Source: Coptodactyla brooksi
Taxonomy: Eukaryota; Arthropoda; Insecta; Coleoptera; Scarabaeidae
DNA length: 27,371 nt
Assembly: GCA_033557675.1 (NCBI GenBank)
Contig: JAWQRM010000175.1
Span: 1 to 27,371, forward strand
Direction: 5' to 3'
A program made the position numbers and the translations under genes. The first letter of the stretch is position 1, and every line of letters starts with the position of its first letter. Below, piece by piece: positions 11,273 to 22,444 of this stretch. The notes under the pieces are model-generated. The model did no database searches. It was not told the DNA's origin and was given only the letters and a program-made list of their open reading frames with translations.

Positions 11273-11587
11273 TTTTATTTTTAATTCGCATTTAGAGTAT
11301 TTTTTTAATTGTTAGTTTTTGGGGGATAAAGTATGTCTTTATGCACAAAGGAGTTAAAGTAAAACATAACCAAAAAACTGCTCTTGACAGCGATCACGGC
11401 AATCTGATAAATAGTAAAACTTCACTGCTGTCACTTGGAAGTTTTAAAGTCAAAGTGACAGCTGTCATTTCTCGTTAACGCACTTATCCGTAGAGACATA
11501 CTTTAATGCGCTTGTGCATAAAGACGTACTTTATGCACTGAAAACAAGCAATTAAAAGCGTACGTTAAATGCGAATTAAAAATAAAA
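11273..11587. mobile_element. MITE with long terminal inverted repeats
   Basis: The outer 22 bp at 11273-11294 (TTTTATTTTTAATTCGCATT plus TA) are an exact reverse complement of 11566-11587. The inverted similarity continues imperfectly inwards for about 75 bp, including AAGTATGTCTTTATGCACAA on the left against the reverse complement of TTGTGCATAAAGACGTACTT on the right. The element is about 315 bp and has no coding capacity. It includes a perfect TGACAGCTGTCA palindrome at 11457-11468. A second, one-ended copy lies at about 17384-17478, which supports a dispersed repeat. The target duplication is unclear because both flanks are AT-rich; a TA or TTAA site is possible. Superfamily not assigned. 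Confidence 0.8.
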
Positions 11588-12002
11588 ATAATTTTGTTTA
11601 GCTTCTTTATTTGTACAAAATTACGCTTGATTAGTTTTCGATCGAATTCAATGTTCAAGATGTGCTATATTGATTTGACATAAAACACGTAATTTATTAT
11701 ACATGTCATTTATTCCTTTATTGTTCCTTAATTCTTAATTAATGCAAGTAAAACTTAGACTTCATTCAATTTATTTGCTAGTAAAACAAGGGACAACAAG
11801 AATTTATTTACTCATAGTATTTAAATAGCCCAATAGCTTTCTTTTACGAAACACGTAAGATTAAACATAACCTCAAACTGAACATGGGTTCACTAAATTA
11901 GTAATGTGGTTTGAACTATCCCAAGTGTGCATTAACCAGGTGACATAACAATTTGACACCACGAATGTCGGGCGACAATATTTACATTAAAACCGCTACA
12001 AA

Positions 12003-13088
12003 ATGTTCAAAAAACACCGATTCTTTCTGTACGGAATTATCGTTATAACGATAGTTATTTCGGTGTGTTATTTTTTAAGTGCTAACAAAGAAGTGCGCGT
12101 GACTTTAGCATACGACGACGAATTAAACAAATACAATCGGGACGATAGCAAAATATTCGATTTAAACTTCGTGTACGCGATAAACGCCCAAGGTTGTCAA
12201 CATTTCGATTATCTCGCTGTGATTATAGTGACATCTTACTTTGGACATGTCGAAGCTAGAAGTTCAATGAGAAGAGCTTTTTCAAGTGAGGATTTGAAAG
12301 ACTTGGGATTGAGAAGAGTTTTTCTGCTTGGAGAAGCCAAAGATGACAAATTTACCACTCAAGAAGCGGTTGAAAATGAGGGCGAACGATTTGGGGATAT
12401 TATACAGGGAAATTTTCAAGAAGCTTATAGAAATTTAACTTATAAGCATATTATGGGTTTAAGATGGGCATCTTATTTTTGTAATAACGCTAAATTTGTG
12501 ATTAAAATGGACGACGATATTGTAGTTGATATTAAAAAAGTTGTTAAATATCTCAATAACACCAATTTTGCGATGAATAACTTTATTGCTGGACATATTT
12601 TAAAAAATATGACACCAAAAAGAGATCCTGCAAATAAATGGTATGTTTCTGCAAAAGAATATTCAACAAATGAATATCCGCCATTTGTATCTGGATGGTT
12701 TTATGTTACAACTCCAAAATTTGCAAAAAATTTAGTAGAACTTGCAAATGAAAATCGCTATTTTTGGATTGACGATCTCTACATTACCGGCATTTTGGCG
12801 CAAAAGCTAAATGTCACCTTCGTAAATTTAAATCAGTATTTCGCTGTACATACTGAATTAATGCAATGTTGTTTAAGAGATTTGCCAAAAATCGACTGTG
12901 AATTTATTGTTGGACCGAATGGTGGTGATAATAATATGTTTTATGAATTTAATAAATTAACCCGTGAATGCGCCGCGAAAAATTGCACTGAAAGAACCAA
13001 ACCATTAGAGAAAACTTGCGTTTTAGAAAAAACATTTAACGTAAACAATGGAAGTGCAGTCGTCGAACCCTACAATTTAGTTGGTTAA
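12003..13088 (+). CDS. GT31 glycosyltransferase (beta-1,3-galactosyltransferase-like)
   Basis: This is a Golgi type II membrane enzyme that adds a sugar, probably galactose or N-acetylglucosamine, in beta-1,3 linkage to glycans. The 361-residue frame is a single uninterrupted exon. A short basic tail precedes a signal anchor at residues 8-25. The GT31 motifs appear in order: SSMRRAF (87-93), RVFLLG (105-110), GERFGDIIQGNFQEAYRNLT (127-146), the metal-binding DDD at 170-172 (KMDDDIVV), EYPPFVSGWFYV (224-235) and WIDDLYITG (255-263, equivalent to the usual EDVY.G). Sequons lie at Asn144, 185, 202, 270, 328 and 349. Length is normal for the family, and the ATG follows CTACAAA. The exact acceptor cannot be told from sequence. 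The lack of introns is notable beside its multi-exon neighbours. It appears intact and functional. Confidence 0.92.
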   Translation: MFKKHRFFLYGIIVITIVISVCYFLSANKEVRVTLAYDDELNKYNRDDSKIFDLNFVYAINAQGCQHFDYLAVIIVTSYFGHVEARSSMRRAFSSEDLKDLGLRRVFLLGEAKDDKFTTQEAVENEGERFGDIIQGNFQEAYRNLTYKHIMGLRWASYFCNNAKFVIKMDDDIVVDIKKVVKYLNNTNFAMNNFIAGHILKNMTPKRDPANKWYVSAKEYSTNEYPPFVSGWFYVTTPKFAKNLVELANENRYFWIDDLYITGILAQKLNVTFVNLNQYFAVHTELMQCCLRDLPKIDCEFIVGPNGGDNNMFYEFNKLTRECAAKNCTERTKPLEKTCVLEKTFNVNNGSAVVEPYNLVG

Positions 13089-14880
13089 ATCTAAATTCTA
13101 ACAAAAAAGGGGTTAAAATTAAATTGTTAAATTGCAATCATTATTCTTTTCTTACTGTTCTGAATTAATACTGAATATTAATATAAAAATATAAGTTATA
13201 ATTTAAAATATAAGATAAAAAATACTACAAGTTCAAGTTAATATTTCAAAAAAACAGTGAAGTTGGATCTTGGGTTAACAAAGTTTTTAATCTCAAACAT
13301 TGTAATGTCTTTAAAGACAAAACGTTCTGTTATAAATAGTATAAAAATTATAATGAGTTTGAAGTTTTGTATCTTTACGTGAAGGAATAATATTTGAACC
13401 TAACTTATCTCGAATAAATTAACTTGAAAACATTTTATATGGTTATTATAAATTGCTGCAAATTATTAATTTAGAATTTTTAAGAACTTATTACTCATTT
13501 TACAAGTAATTTTATTTTTTCAAGAATCTTATAACCAGATTTAATATGCAAACTGTTTTCGATAAAACAATAACAAGAAAGTATTAAAAAAAGAGAAGGC
13601 TTAAAAATAAAAATGTACTCAAATCTTTGAGTATGAGTCTTCCAAGTTAGGCATAAGAAAATTCTGATTATAAATACTCATTCTGTTGTGGGCTCCACTT
13701 TAAGGCGTTTCAAAGACTTTATTCTTAACAAATACGAGTGAGAAAATTTAAATGATACATTTTTAAAATTTTAAATGTAGTTAATAACATAATAGTAATC
13801 TAAAACGTCATAATCTCATAGTTTAAATAAAAAAAAACTAGATAAACATTTAGATGGCAAAGTCAAAGCTGTTAATAAAATATTATAAAAATTAAATGAA
13901 AGAAAATGATATACAAAAATTGATATGTGTTATATTTACAATAAGTACAATCAGACAAAAATTGCAGATAATTTGCTCTATTGAAAAAATATTTTATCAA
14001 TATTGTATAATTTAACAATTACACAAGGTGTTATTATCCTACCAATGTGCTGTATTTATTATGTAATTGTAGGATGTTCTTACCTTTACGAAACAAAACG
14101 GTTTACAACATAAAAAATAATTGTAAAATTGTAAAAATTGTGAGTACCAATTAGAAGAAAATTCAAGAAAATGCTATAGTCTGCCAATGTAAAAATTGAA
14201 TTTATGCTTACCTTACTTTAAAACCACTTTGTGGTTTATACTTACCTGTTTACATCGATTTTTATTTATATAGTGTTAGAAATGAATCCATTTTTGCAGA
14301 TTTGTTTAAATCTTTATTTTATTAAGATTTATAAAAAAATATTCCATTCATGTCAGTTTTCTATAACTGTTGATATAGATTAGAACAGTATAAATGCAAA
14401 AAAATGTCAGCTTTATATTTTATACAAAAGTATTAATCTTTTCGAATCTATAGTGCATAAGTATAGTATATTTTATATTAATGATCATAAGCTATTGCAA
14501 AAGAATGTACTAGACCATAATTTTATAAATCTATAGAGTTGTTAATAAAATATATGTTTAACAGGGTATTGTTTTAATATCCACTAAAATTAGTTAATAG
14601 TTTACCTTTTTCATTTATCTTAACTTTTGTGATTGAAAAATTTAAATGAAAATATAAAAAACATGTTCCTTCCAAGGTATCTATATTCAACAAAATGTTG
14701 CAATGATTTCTAAACAATTATAAAACTCCCATAAGAAAGGAAAAAGTTTTAACTATTCCTTTAAAACACCAAGAACATTGTAACTAATAACGTCATAAAT
14801 ACAACTTTTCATTTAAGAATTTAAATCATAAAAAGAAAAGGGGGAATTCTTGGAATACCTAAGAATTATCATTTTCAAGT
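13089..14880. other. AT-rich 3' flank without genes
   Basis: This is the downstream flank of the glycosyltransferase gene. An AATAAA at 13413-13418 could be its poly(A) signal if the 3' UTR is about 0.3 kb. A perfect 7-bp hairpin (AAACCAC-TTT-GTGGTTT) lies at 14221-14237. No protein or RNA gene is recognised. Confidence 0.5.
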
Positions 14881-14989
14881 GACTTGGATCCTTCACACCT
14901 CTTTGGATTACATCATGTAATAAAAACCAAGACAGATGTCGGTCACTTAATTATGGTTGTCACATTTCTTCAAGTATTATCGCAGTGTG

Positions 14990-15560
14990 TTTATTTAAGA
15001 AAGCTTTTAGTACTTATTACAATAATGGGCCCAAAACCTAAGAGTGATATATCTGACATTGCTTCTATAAGTAAGAGAAGTGGTACCAATTAATTCCAAA
15101 ATTTGAAATGAATTATAAATTGAAATAAACATGAATTTATTTATATTTACTTATGAATTTAAATATACACATTTTAGTGAATTTTAAATTCTAAAATGCA
15201 TTTAACCAGAAAAATCCTCAATTACTGGAGAAGGTGCATCTGCCCATGAAGAAACATGCTTCAACCATGCGGTCTTGAGGAAGATTATAGAGAAAGGAGG
15301 ACCGACTATTTTGGAAGAAGATACCCAACAGAACCTACATTTAACAAATAGTAAAACAGATATTAATAGCTACTGTTAACGTTATGAAGTTTAAACGAAC
15401 GTACAGTTGGGAGGCTTTCGTAGAAGAAGCTGAAACTAAATCAGAAAATCACATTTAAAAAATTTGGCAAAGTATTATTTATGATGGAGTGCAGCAATTA
15501 AGCTATAAAAACTTCTACAAAGTAGTTGAAGAAAAGTATCTTGTTAGAGGTTCAATATCC
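14990..15560 (+). mobile_element. Tigger/pogo-type transposase relic
   Basis: Three plus-strand scraps fit a Tigger/jerky-like transposase. GPKPKSDISDIASISKRSG (15030-15090) resembles the N-terminus of that family. KSSITGEGASAHE and VLRKIIEKGG (about 15210-15300) match the region before the catalytic core. LFWKKIPNRTYI in another frame (about 15308-15345) matches the block after the first catalytic Asp; the usual segment around that Asp (FN.DE) is deleted here. VEEAETKSENHI (about 15420-15455) could be C-terminal. The helix-turn-helix domain and most of the DDE domain are gone. It is a dead, internally deleted copy. Confidence 0.6.
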
Positions 15561-15870
15561 TAGGCATAGAAAACGATCATAAAATCCTACAGCACTACTC
15601 ATTCATAATGTATCCGTTATACAGTGCTCAAAAATGGCACTCAAAAGTCAGCTTTTGTTTACAATACAATCATAGGTATAAAATGTTGATCATAGAAAAT
15701 TTACTTAACATTTGGAAAACAAAACATACAACAAATGTACATGACTATGTCCTTTATTTAAAAATAAATTCACAAATAACAATTCATAGCTTTCTTTTTG
15801 GCATTAAATAAATACTTGTACTTATTTAGAAAAATGTAAAAATTTGTATTGCTAAGTGCAGATGTTAAAT

Positions 15871-18800
15871 CTAAATCTTTTTCATACGTTTTAAACCCTG
15901 TCGTCTTTTCCTAGTGTAAGCCCCCCAGTCCATTCTGGAGTACTGGTAGGGTCCGTGGCTATCTTTTAGTAACCAGAATGAGTCGATGATTTGCCCCTCT
16001 TTATCATCAGAAACCTGTTCTAAATACAAGTGTGTATCATTGTAAGCCTTCATTCTGGCGTACCCGTAATCAGAACTTGAAAACGCAGACCACTCCGGCC
16101 TGGGAATTGTAAAGTTATCTCTTCCTTCCTTACATCCAGCCGAACCTGTAACTATGTGAACCGGTGCGCCCGGGTTTGTATACGGTTCATCGTAACTACC
16201 ATTGAAAACCTTATAATCATAAATAGGCCATAGTCGTTCATAGGAATGTTCGTGTGCCCATATCACTAAATCTACACCGTAATCGTATAATAATTTTTCT
16301 AAGCCAAAGTAATGAAGGAATGGTAAGCCAACTCTTGTCAACGTCTCGTGGTGTGTGCAATCGTCTTTGTCCGTGTTAGAGCAGTACATTGGACGATGAC
16401 CCATCACGATGATCCAAGGTTGGTTCTCTCGGTTTTCAGGTAGATTAGCTTCTATCAAATCATTCTCTAGCCATTCGTACTGAAAGACTAGAGGCTTTAA
16501 ACCATAGTTCAGAAAATAATAGACTTCGGTTGAAATGGAAATTATGTGTAGGGGACCTATATTGAAACTGTAGAATGGGTCGTCGTGCTTGCTAGGCATT
16601 GAAAAACGGTTCATGTAATTACTAAAGTTGCTGTAGATACAAAGAAAAAATTTTAGCTTACAAACATTTTATACATTTTGCGAAAAACTTACTATTTTTC
16701 TTCATGGTTCCCGGGGCAGGTCATATAAGGGACGTATGCTGCTATAGATTGAATTTGTTTCATGAATTGGTCCCCAATTTGTCCGTTTTGCTATGAGAAA
16801 GAATAAAACACTATTACCAAGATGAAGAGTATCAGAAATTTCAAGCTTCAAAATCATAATAGGAAAATTCACTTTTAAATAGACATGATAAATTTGATTC
16901 TGTTCAATGAATTGATTATTTTAATTGATGGAACTCATGGCCTACTAATAATCTTAAAAGTTTTGTTTCATTACCCTAAACTATTGCATTAAAAAAATGA
17001 AACAAAATTGAAAGAGTGTAGAGTTTCATTGATTCAAAGAAGACAACAAAGGTGATATTCAAGATATCAGGAGCAGAGATAGAAAATAAATATTTATGTG
17101 GTTAAATGCTCTTTAGATGATTCCTTTACATACGTGCCGGGATTCATTTAATGCAAGATACAGTAGCAAGACTGGTAGAGAATGTTAATTCTGTATAATA
17201 GCAAACACTCTTATCTACTGTGGACAGATTTAATGGGTCATTTTATGGTTTCATTACAACATACACTTTATCTGCTATCGACAGTTTTAATGGACCATTT
17301 AATGGTTTCATTACTCCATCGTATTAAATTCAACTATATAAATAACACTATTAGAATATTTTATTTATTTTATTTAATAAGTTATTTTATTTTTAATTCG
17401 CATTTAAAATATGTTTTTAATTGTTAGTTTTTGGGGACTAAAGCATTTCTTTAAATACAAGGGAATTAAAATAAAATAATAAGTGCCTTGAGGGTTAAAA
17501 TAAATAAAGAGCAAAAACAAGAAACAATTCCATCTGCTGAAAGTCTCATACTCTTTTTCATAGAGTTGTCCTGATTTTTCTTAGAGCATCACATATTTTC
17601 ACAAATTTTCAAACTTGTGTGAACAAACGAGGCGTTAAGCAGAAAGTGCTCTTGACATGGAAATTTTTATCTACTCCGGAGATTAAGTCCCTTGCCCTTC
17701 GGGCTCTGGAATATTTCTCAGTCACGGAAAAAACTAATCGATTGTTGTATAAATAACTATTATTAAATTTCTTGTATTGTTACATACTGTTAATTTCATT
17801 TTTAAATGTTACAACACTTCTTGGGCATGAAGGAATCGATGATTAATTAAGTGGTAGTGAAAAAAACCACTACCAAATTTCCAGTCATTTTCATTGCATA
17901 ATTCTCCTTAAATATTAAACAATGATATATTATAGAATATTTATAATGAAGTAATATGTTATAAATAGATTTCTTGTTGTTATGTAGTCAAGTCCAAATA
18001 CTAAATAAACACGAAATTATGTACACTGTAAAATAAATAAACACAAATGAATACTTGCGGAATAGAATTTTTCGATAATACTTGTACATTTTAACTAAAA
18101 AAAAATAAAAGATCTAAAATGATGGAAAATACTTTACTTAAGGTTTGGCAACAGTATAAAAAGCAATAAGAAATGCAATAAGCTATTTTTTTTCAGTATT
18201 TATTACTTTGCTTTATTTTGTTTTACATTATTAGATTATTAGTTTTACATTATTAGTTTTACATTATTGACTAGATAAAACTGAGTTTTATTTACTTGGG
18301 AGATTAAGCCCCTTGCCCTTCGGGCTCTGGACTTGATATTTCTCTATAATGGAAAAAACTATTTTAATCAATTGTTGTATAAATAACTATTAATCAATTT
18401 TTTGTATTGTTACATACTGTTAATCTCTTATCTTCCATTGTTACATAACAAAATATTAGTTCAATAATTTATAATAGTGTTCTTAAATATATAATTGAAT
18501 TTGGTTTACTAAAATAAAATCCCCAATGTAATGGTAGTGGCTCTAAAGGGAAATAATTTTCAGTAAATGTTTGGGCTGCTATTGCAGGGATTATTGCATT
18601 GACTACTTATAAAGCCTTCTGTGGTATTAAATCACGCAACTGTAGACAATTTTCACAGTAGACAATTCACTACCACTACAATTCACGAGTTTGTGTGTGC
18701 TTTTATAAACCAGGGCACGCAAAGCAATTCTTAAAAAATTCTATAAATGCATAAATGCTAACATACAAATAATTATAATTTTAATATACTATTAGAAGTT

Positions 18801-20157
18801 CTACTGATCATTGTCGTGTGAGTCATTTTTAAATGTTACAACACTTCTTGGACATGAAGGAATCGATGATTAATTATGTGGTAGTGAAAAAAAAATCTAT
18901 TTCCAGTCATTTTCATTGCATAATTCTCCTTAAATATTAAGCAATGATATATTATAGAATATTTATAATGAAGTAATATGTTATAAATAGATTTCTTATT
19001 GTTATGTAGTCAAGTCCAAATACTGAATAAACACACGATCATTATGTACACTGTAACAAAAGTATATACTTTTCTCTCAAATGCTTTTGTTTGCTTCAAA
19101 TAGTTAAGTTTAATCCAAGGTCAACATTTCATTTATAGTGTTTATTATTTGTTACTGTATATGCAATACTGCATGTCACATATGCCCTTAGGTTTAACTC
19201 ATGATATTAAAGTGATGTTTTATAATCATAAGTCCCTATCTATAAAAATTGCTCACATCCTTTTAGTATTAATGATTTGATAATACATTTCTTTGCTGAC
19301 TAGTGTCTATTGAATTCCTATCCTGCTCATAAATTTAAAGACTATGGAAAAATAATATGTGTTTCTGATGATATTTAAAGCGCATTGACGTTTGTTCCTA
19401 AGAATGGTATCATTTATATTCTATTGACAAAAACGAATATTTACTCATTATCAAATATCAACAGTATTTTGAAATTTTAAACTTTGGCTTTTGATACGTC
19501 TTATCAAACATGTCTTTTATTATAAATAATGATTTATACAAAATAAAATGAAGCTTAGTTGCAATATTAAAAATACTTACCGTGTCCATATCATAAGCAA
19601 AGTCTCCTACATGTAAAATTGTATCGTATAGACCCCTTTGTGTCTCTTGTTGTAGTCTACCTAACGATTGTGCATTCTCGTTACCCATATCTCCAAAGAT
19701 GGCCAATGTTGGCTGCCAATACTCCATTTCAGGTGGCGTTTTGAACCAAAATTCACCGGACCATCCCTGTTCACTCCCGCAGTGATAAACTAAATCGTTA
19801 AAACCAAAGCTAAGTCAATTTCAATCCCAAAAATGTCCAAAACTTACCATAAGTATTTCCTGGTGTTAACTCTGTCAGTACCACTCTATGGATAAACTGC
19901 ATCCGCTTGTCTGGGCCCCCATCGGCAAATAGCATTGATGAGCCTTCCGCTCTTAATACTAAGCCTCCAATGCCGTATTCCACAGCAGAAAATTTCGTGT
20001 CGTTCAATGTGGACCATGTCACTATTATTTCTGATACGTTTTTACCAAAGGATAAATGTACTTGTTCCGGTTGTTGGTAGAATATTTGCGATATACAGCC
20101 AGGAGTTATTGCAAGTAGTGAAAAAATTAGTATACTTTGTTTTGTATACCACTCCAT
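15871..20157 (-). CDS. ACP7: Purple acid phosphatase, ACP7 type
   Basis: This binuclear-metal phosphatase hydrolyses phosphate monoesters in the secretory or lysosomal compartment. Four minus-strand exons are read: 19848-20157, 19581-19789, 16693-16790 and 15871-16630, with GT-AG introns and matching phases, giving 458 aa. Residues 1-24 form a signal peptide. A fibronectin-like N-terminal domain follows (VHLSFGKN, IIVTWST), then YHCGSEQGWS. All seven metal ligands are visible: Asp137 (FGDMG), Asp166 and Tyr169 (HVGDFAY), Asn201 (CPGNHEE), His284 (MGHRPMYC), His332 and His334 (WAHEHSYERLWPIY). VHIVTGSAGCKE and YLEQVSDD mark the C-terminal part. Human ACP7 is about 438 aa. Introns 1 and 3 are 58 and 62 nt, but intron 2 is 2,790 nt and full of repeats. 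An AATAAA for this strand lies at 15753-15758. I read it as functional. Confidence 0.95.
17211..17324 (+). repeat. Two-unit tandem repeat, 57-bp period
   Basis: TTATCTACTGTGGACAG at 17211 recurs as TTATCTGCTATCGACAG at 17268. Each is followed by a TTTAATGG...TTTATGGTTTCATTAC-type stretch. The two 57-bp units are diverged but aligned, and lie in intron 2 of the phosphatase gene. Confidence 0.65.
17384..17478 (+). mobile_element. One-ended copy of the 11.3-kb MITE
   Basis: The sequence from ATTTTATTTTTAATTCGC through TTTTTAATTGTTAGTTTTTG and onwards to GGGAATTAAAATAAAA matches the left end of the element at 11273-11587 over about 95 bp, with scattered substitutions and in the same orientation. 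The centre and right end are missing. It lies in intron 2 of the phosphatase gene. Confidence 0.75.
17663..18032 (+). repeat. Intronic repeat, copy A (about 370 bp)
   Basis: This matches 18283-18425 plus 18823-19047 in the same orientation. Diagnostic pieces are CTTGCCCTTCGGGCTCTGGA (17691 onwards, an unusually GC-rich patch with a GCCC/GGGC hairpin), GTTGTATAAATAACTATTA, ACAACACTTCTTGGGCATGA, and GTAGTCAAGTCCAAATAC near the end. Copy A also holds an inverted GGTAGTG/CACTACC pair at about 17852-17873. I found no coding content and no known family. Confidence 0.75.
18283..19047 (+). repeat. Intronic repeat, copy B, with about 397 bp extra
   Basis: The 5' part (18283-18425) and 3' part (18823-19047) align to copy A, including the GC-rich hairpin patch and the shared end before GTACACTGTAA. 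Between them lie about 397 bp absent from copy A. That segment includes a frame near 18565-18660 reading VWAAIAGIIALTTYKAF, which faintly recalls the VWGAI...G block of Tc1-like transposases. Insertion in B or deletion from A cannot be decided here. A 16-bp perfect palindrome (AAAAGTAT/ATACTTTT) lies just beyond the end, at 19058-19073. Confidence 0.7.
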
Positions 20158-20906
20158 TTCGACTACCGATTGATCAGTGTCGCTCTAACAATAACCATGT
20201 TCTGTTTTTGCCCAGTCCATGAACGTAAGGTAGTACATTATCAGCGCAAAAGCATAAGAATCCGCCTTCTGTCGCTTTGACATAATTCTGACGTTAATCG
20301 ATAGACCAAAAATGGTGGGGTTTATTACGAAAGTTTGACCTAGTATTATGTTAACGCTTTTCGTTGTAAATACTTATTTAGAAAAGTTAAAATTTCGCAT
20401 ATTAAATTGGTATTTAATCTTAGATCAAAGTTCGTCTCATTAATCTAACAGTAAAAACCAACACAGACGACAATACAAAGAAGAGTTTCTATTGTTCTCT
20501 AAATTGCCTTTGTTGCGCAAATAAGAATTTATTGGTGAATTTATCCTTGTTATGTTCCAATTTTCTCGCAGATGGAAACCTAACTTTTGATAAAGTTTAG
20601 AATTCCAAAAGTAAGAAAAATAAGAAGGCTTAAAAATATTTGTGATTTTAATTTGCATGACCACTCATACTTTTGTTTTGGGCCGTACATTAAATTTGAA
20701 GTTAGTTTGAAAATTTGCTTAAAATTTACATTAGTTTGAAACTAATTAATTTCAACAATGAATGAAGAACAAAATTGCTGGTCCCTTGAAAATGAAAAAT
20801 AAGAATACAACATTCACTTAATTTAGTCCATGTGATGTCTAATAACATCCAATAATTTTTTTATTTCAAGGATCTTCAAGGGTCAGAATAAAAGCTTCTT
20901 CAGGTT

Positions 20907-20925
20907 CCAATACAGATGGCGCTGG
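20907..20925 (+). promoter_or_regulatory. Possible CTCF-like motif (CAGATGGCGCTGG)
   Basis: AGATGGCGCT at 20914-20923, preceded by CCAATAC and followed by GGGCG, fits the core of the insect CTCF motif in a locally GC-richer patch. It lies about 0.75 kb upstream of the phosphatase start. The same 10-mer occurs inverted at 50-59. Unproven. Confidence 0.2.
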
Positions 20926-21169
20926 GCGTTCGAGGCCACTTTTTAAATTCCTTTATTACACGGGTTGTAATATTATGTATTTCACGAAATGCACATTCTT
21001 CAAGATTTAAATCGTGGTTTAAATAAACAATCAGAAATATTTTCTATAATACAGTTATTGCAAATAATAGTGCTGTAATACACAAATAGTCAAGTAATAA
21101 TTGTCACATAATAAGGTAGTAATAATATTAACAATTAAAATTATAATTAATTAAAACTAAAGTGAAATG

Positions 21170-21195
21170 CAAATAGAGTTTGCAAACTCTATTTG
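21170..21195. repeat. Perfect 26-bp palindrome
   Basis: CAAATAGAGTTTG is followed directly by its exact reverse complement CAAACTCTATTTG with no spacer. It lies in the AT-rich intergenic region between two minus-strand genes and is followed by a short T-run. No terminal features mark it as part of a transposon. Confidence 0.85.
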
Positions 21196-22444
21196 AGTTT
21201 TTTTATGGCCATTTCTACTGTTCATTTTCTATTATCATGTATTGTTAAAAATCAGAACACGTTTGTTTGTGCGCCCGTTTCTGGGCTTAAAATATTTGAA
21301 GGTCAAAAAATACATACCTAATTATAGATGACGAACGTTTTAGCTGAAAATCAATTTATTTAAAACGCAACAAGATAACTTTGAATATGTGTCCTTTTGC
21401 AATCTATTTTTACCAAACTTCATCAATTTTAATAATTATATTACAAATTTGTCACTTATAATAATGTTATTTTCAATATCGGGCCAATGATAAATTTTAG
21501 AATCATCTGGATTGCATACAGTTTTGAAAAATTGTTTTTGCATTTAGTTTGTGGCAAAATTAAAAAAATTATAAACTTTTTTTAAGAAATTGGATTGTTA
21601 AAAAAAAGGATTGTTGAAAATGTCCATTGTGTCCCTTTCTTTTTCAGTTTTTGACGATATTTTTGGGTTAGGAGATTTCATTCATACCAAATCGTATATT
21701 TAATTGTTCCCAAAACCTTTGAACTGATGTAGATGAGTCGTTAGTTACTTCAATTGTACACTGGGGCACCAATTGCTATAAACTATGACTGGTTTATCGA
21801 GAATGATTTGAAATGGGAAAGTGTTATTATTGTTACATATGCACTCACAAAATTTTACATCTTCTAGTTTTAAGCATTGATTAATTTAAACAGAAATAAG
21901 CTATAAATTTAAATATTCTGGTGGTATATTTGGGCAGCCTGATTAATGTATTAGTTCTTCAGTCATATTGAGCAATAGCATTTTTGGTTTCTTTAGTTTA
22001 AAATTTGAAATTTTTAGCTGAGAGTATGTTCCATTCTCTTTTAAATTATTAATCTATTAATTAAAGTGCTGAATTTGGAACCTTTGGCTTAGACTTTAGA
22101 ACAATTATTTGTCTGTTTTGGTGTAGTGCTGACACTTTAACTTTAATATTTTAATAGATATTAATTATCATGCACAATTTGAAAATAAATACAATGGTAT
22201 GAAAAACCAGTCTTTCAAAGGAACGAAATGGCAAAACTAATATAACAACTTTTCTCAATCAACATAATTCTTTATTAAGTGCAAAAAATTATACATGGTA
22301 TAAAAAGTGGTATATCACAATTTACGTTAACGTAAACTAAATGTATTTGGCAACACTATTATTCCAGTAAACAGAAACCTTTCTTTGCCCTAAAGGAAAC
22401 ACCATGACAAAACCAATTTAAAAATTGAAAATGTATAGAATCTT

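Larger units (their letters stand above)
20158..22444. other. Intergenic region, no gene recognised
   Basis: This holds the presumed promoter of the minus-strand phosphatase gene (just above 20157) and the 3' side of the minus-strand TMEM53-like gene (just below 22445). The latter has a same-strand AATAAA at 22271-22276, about 170 nt past its stop. Open frames here are short and without family features. A 26-bp palindrome and a CTCF-like motif are listed separately. Confidence 0.5.

Noticed and set aside
19935..20222. 95-codon plus-strand ORF
   Set aside because: It is antisense to exon 1 of the ACP7-type phosphatase, which has a signal peptide and family match.
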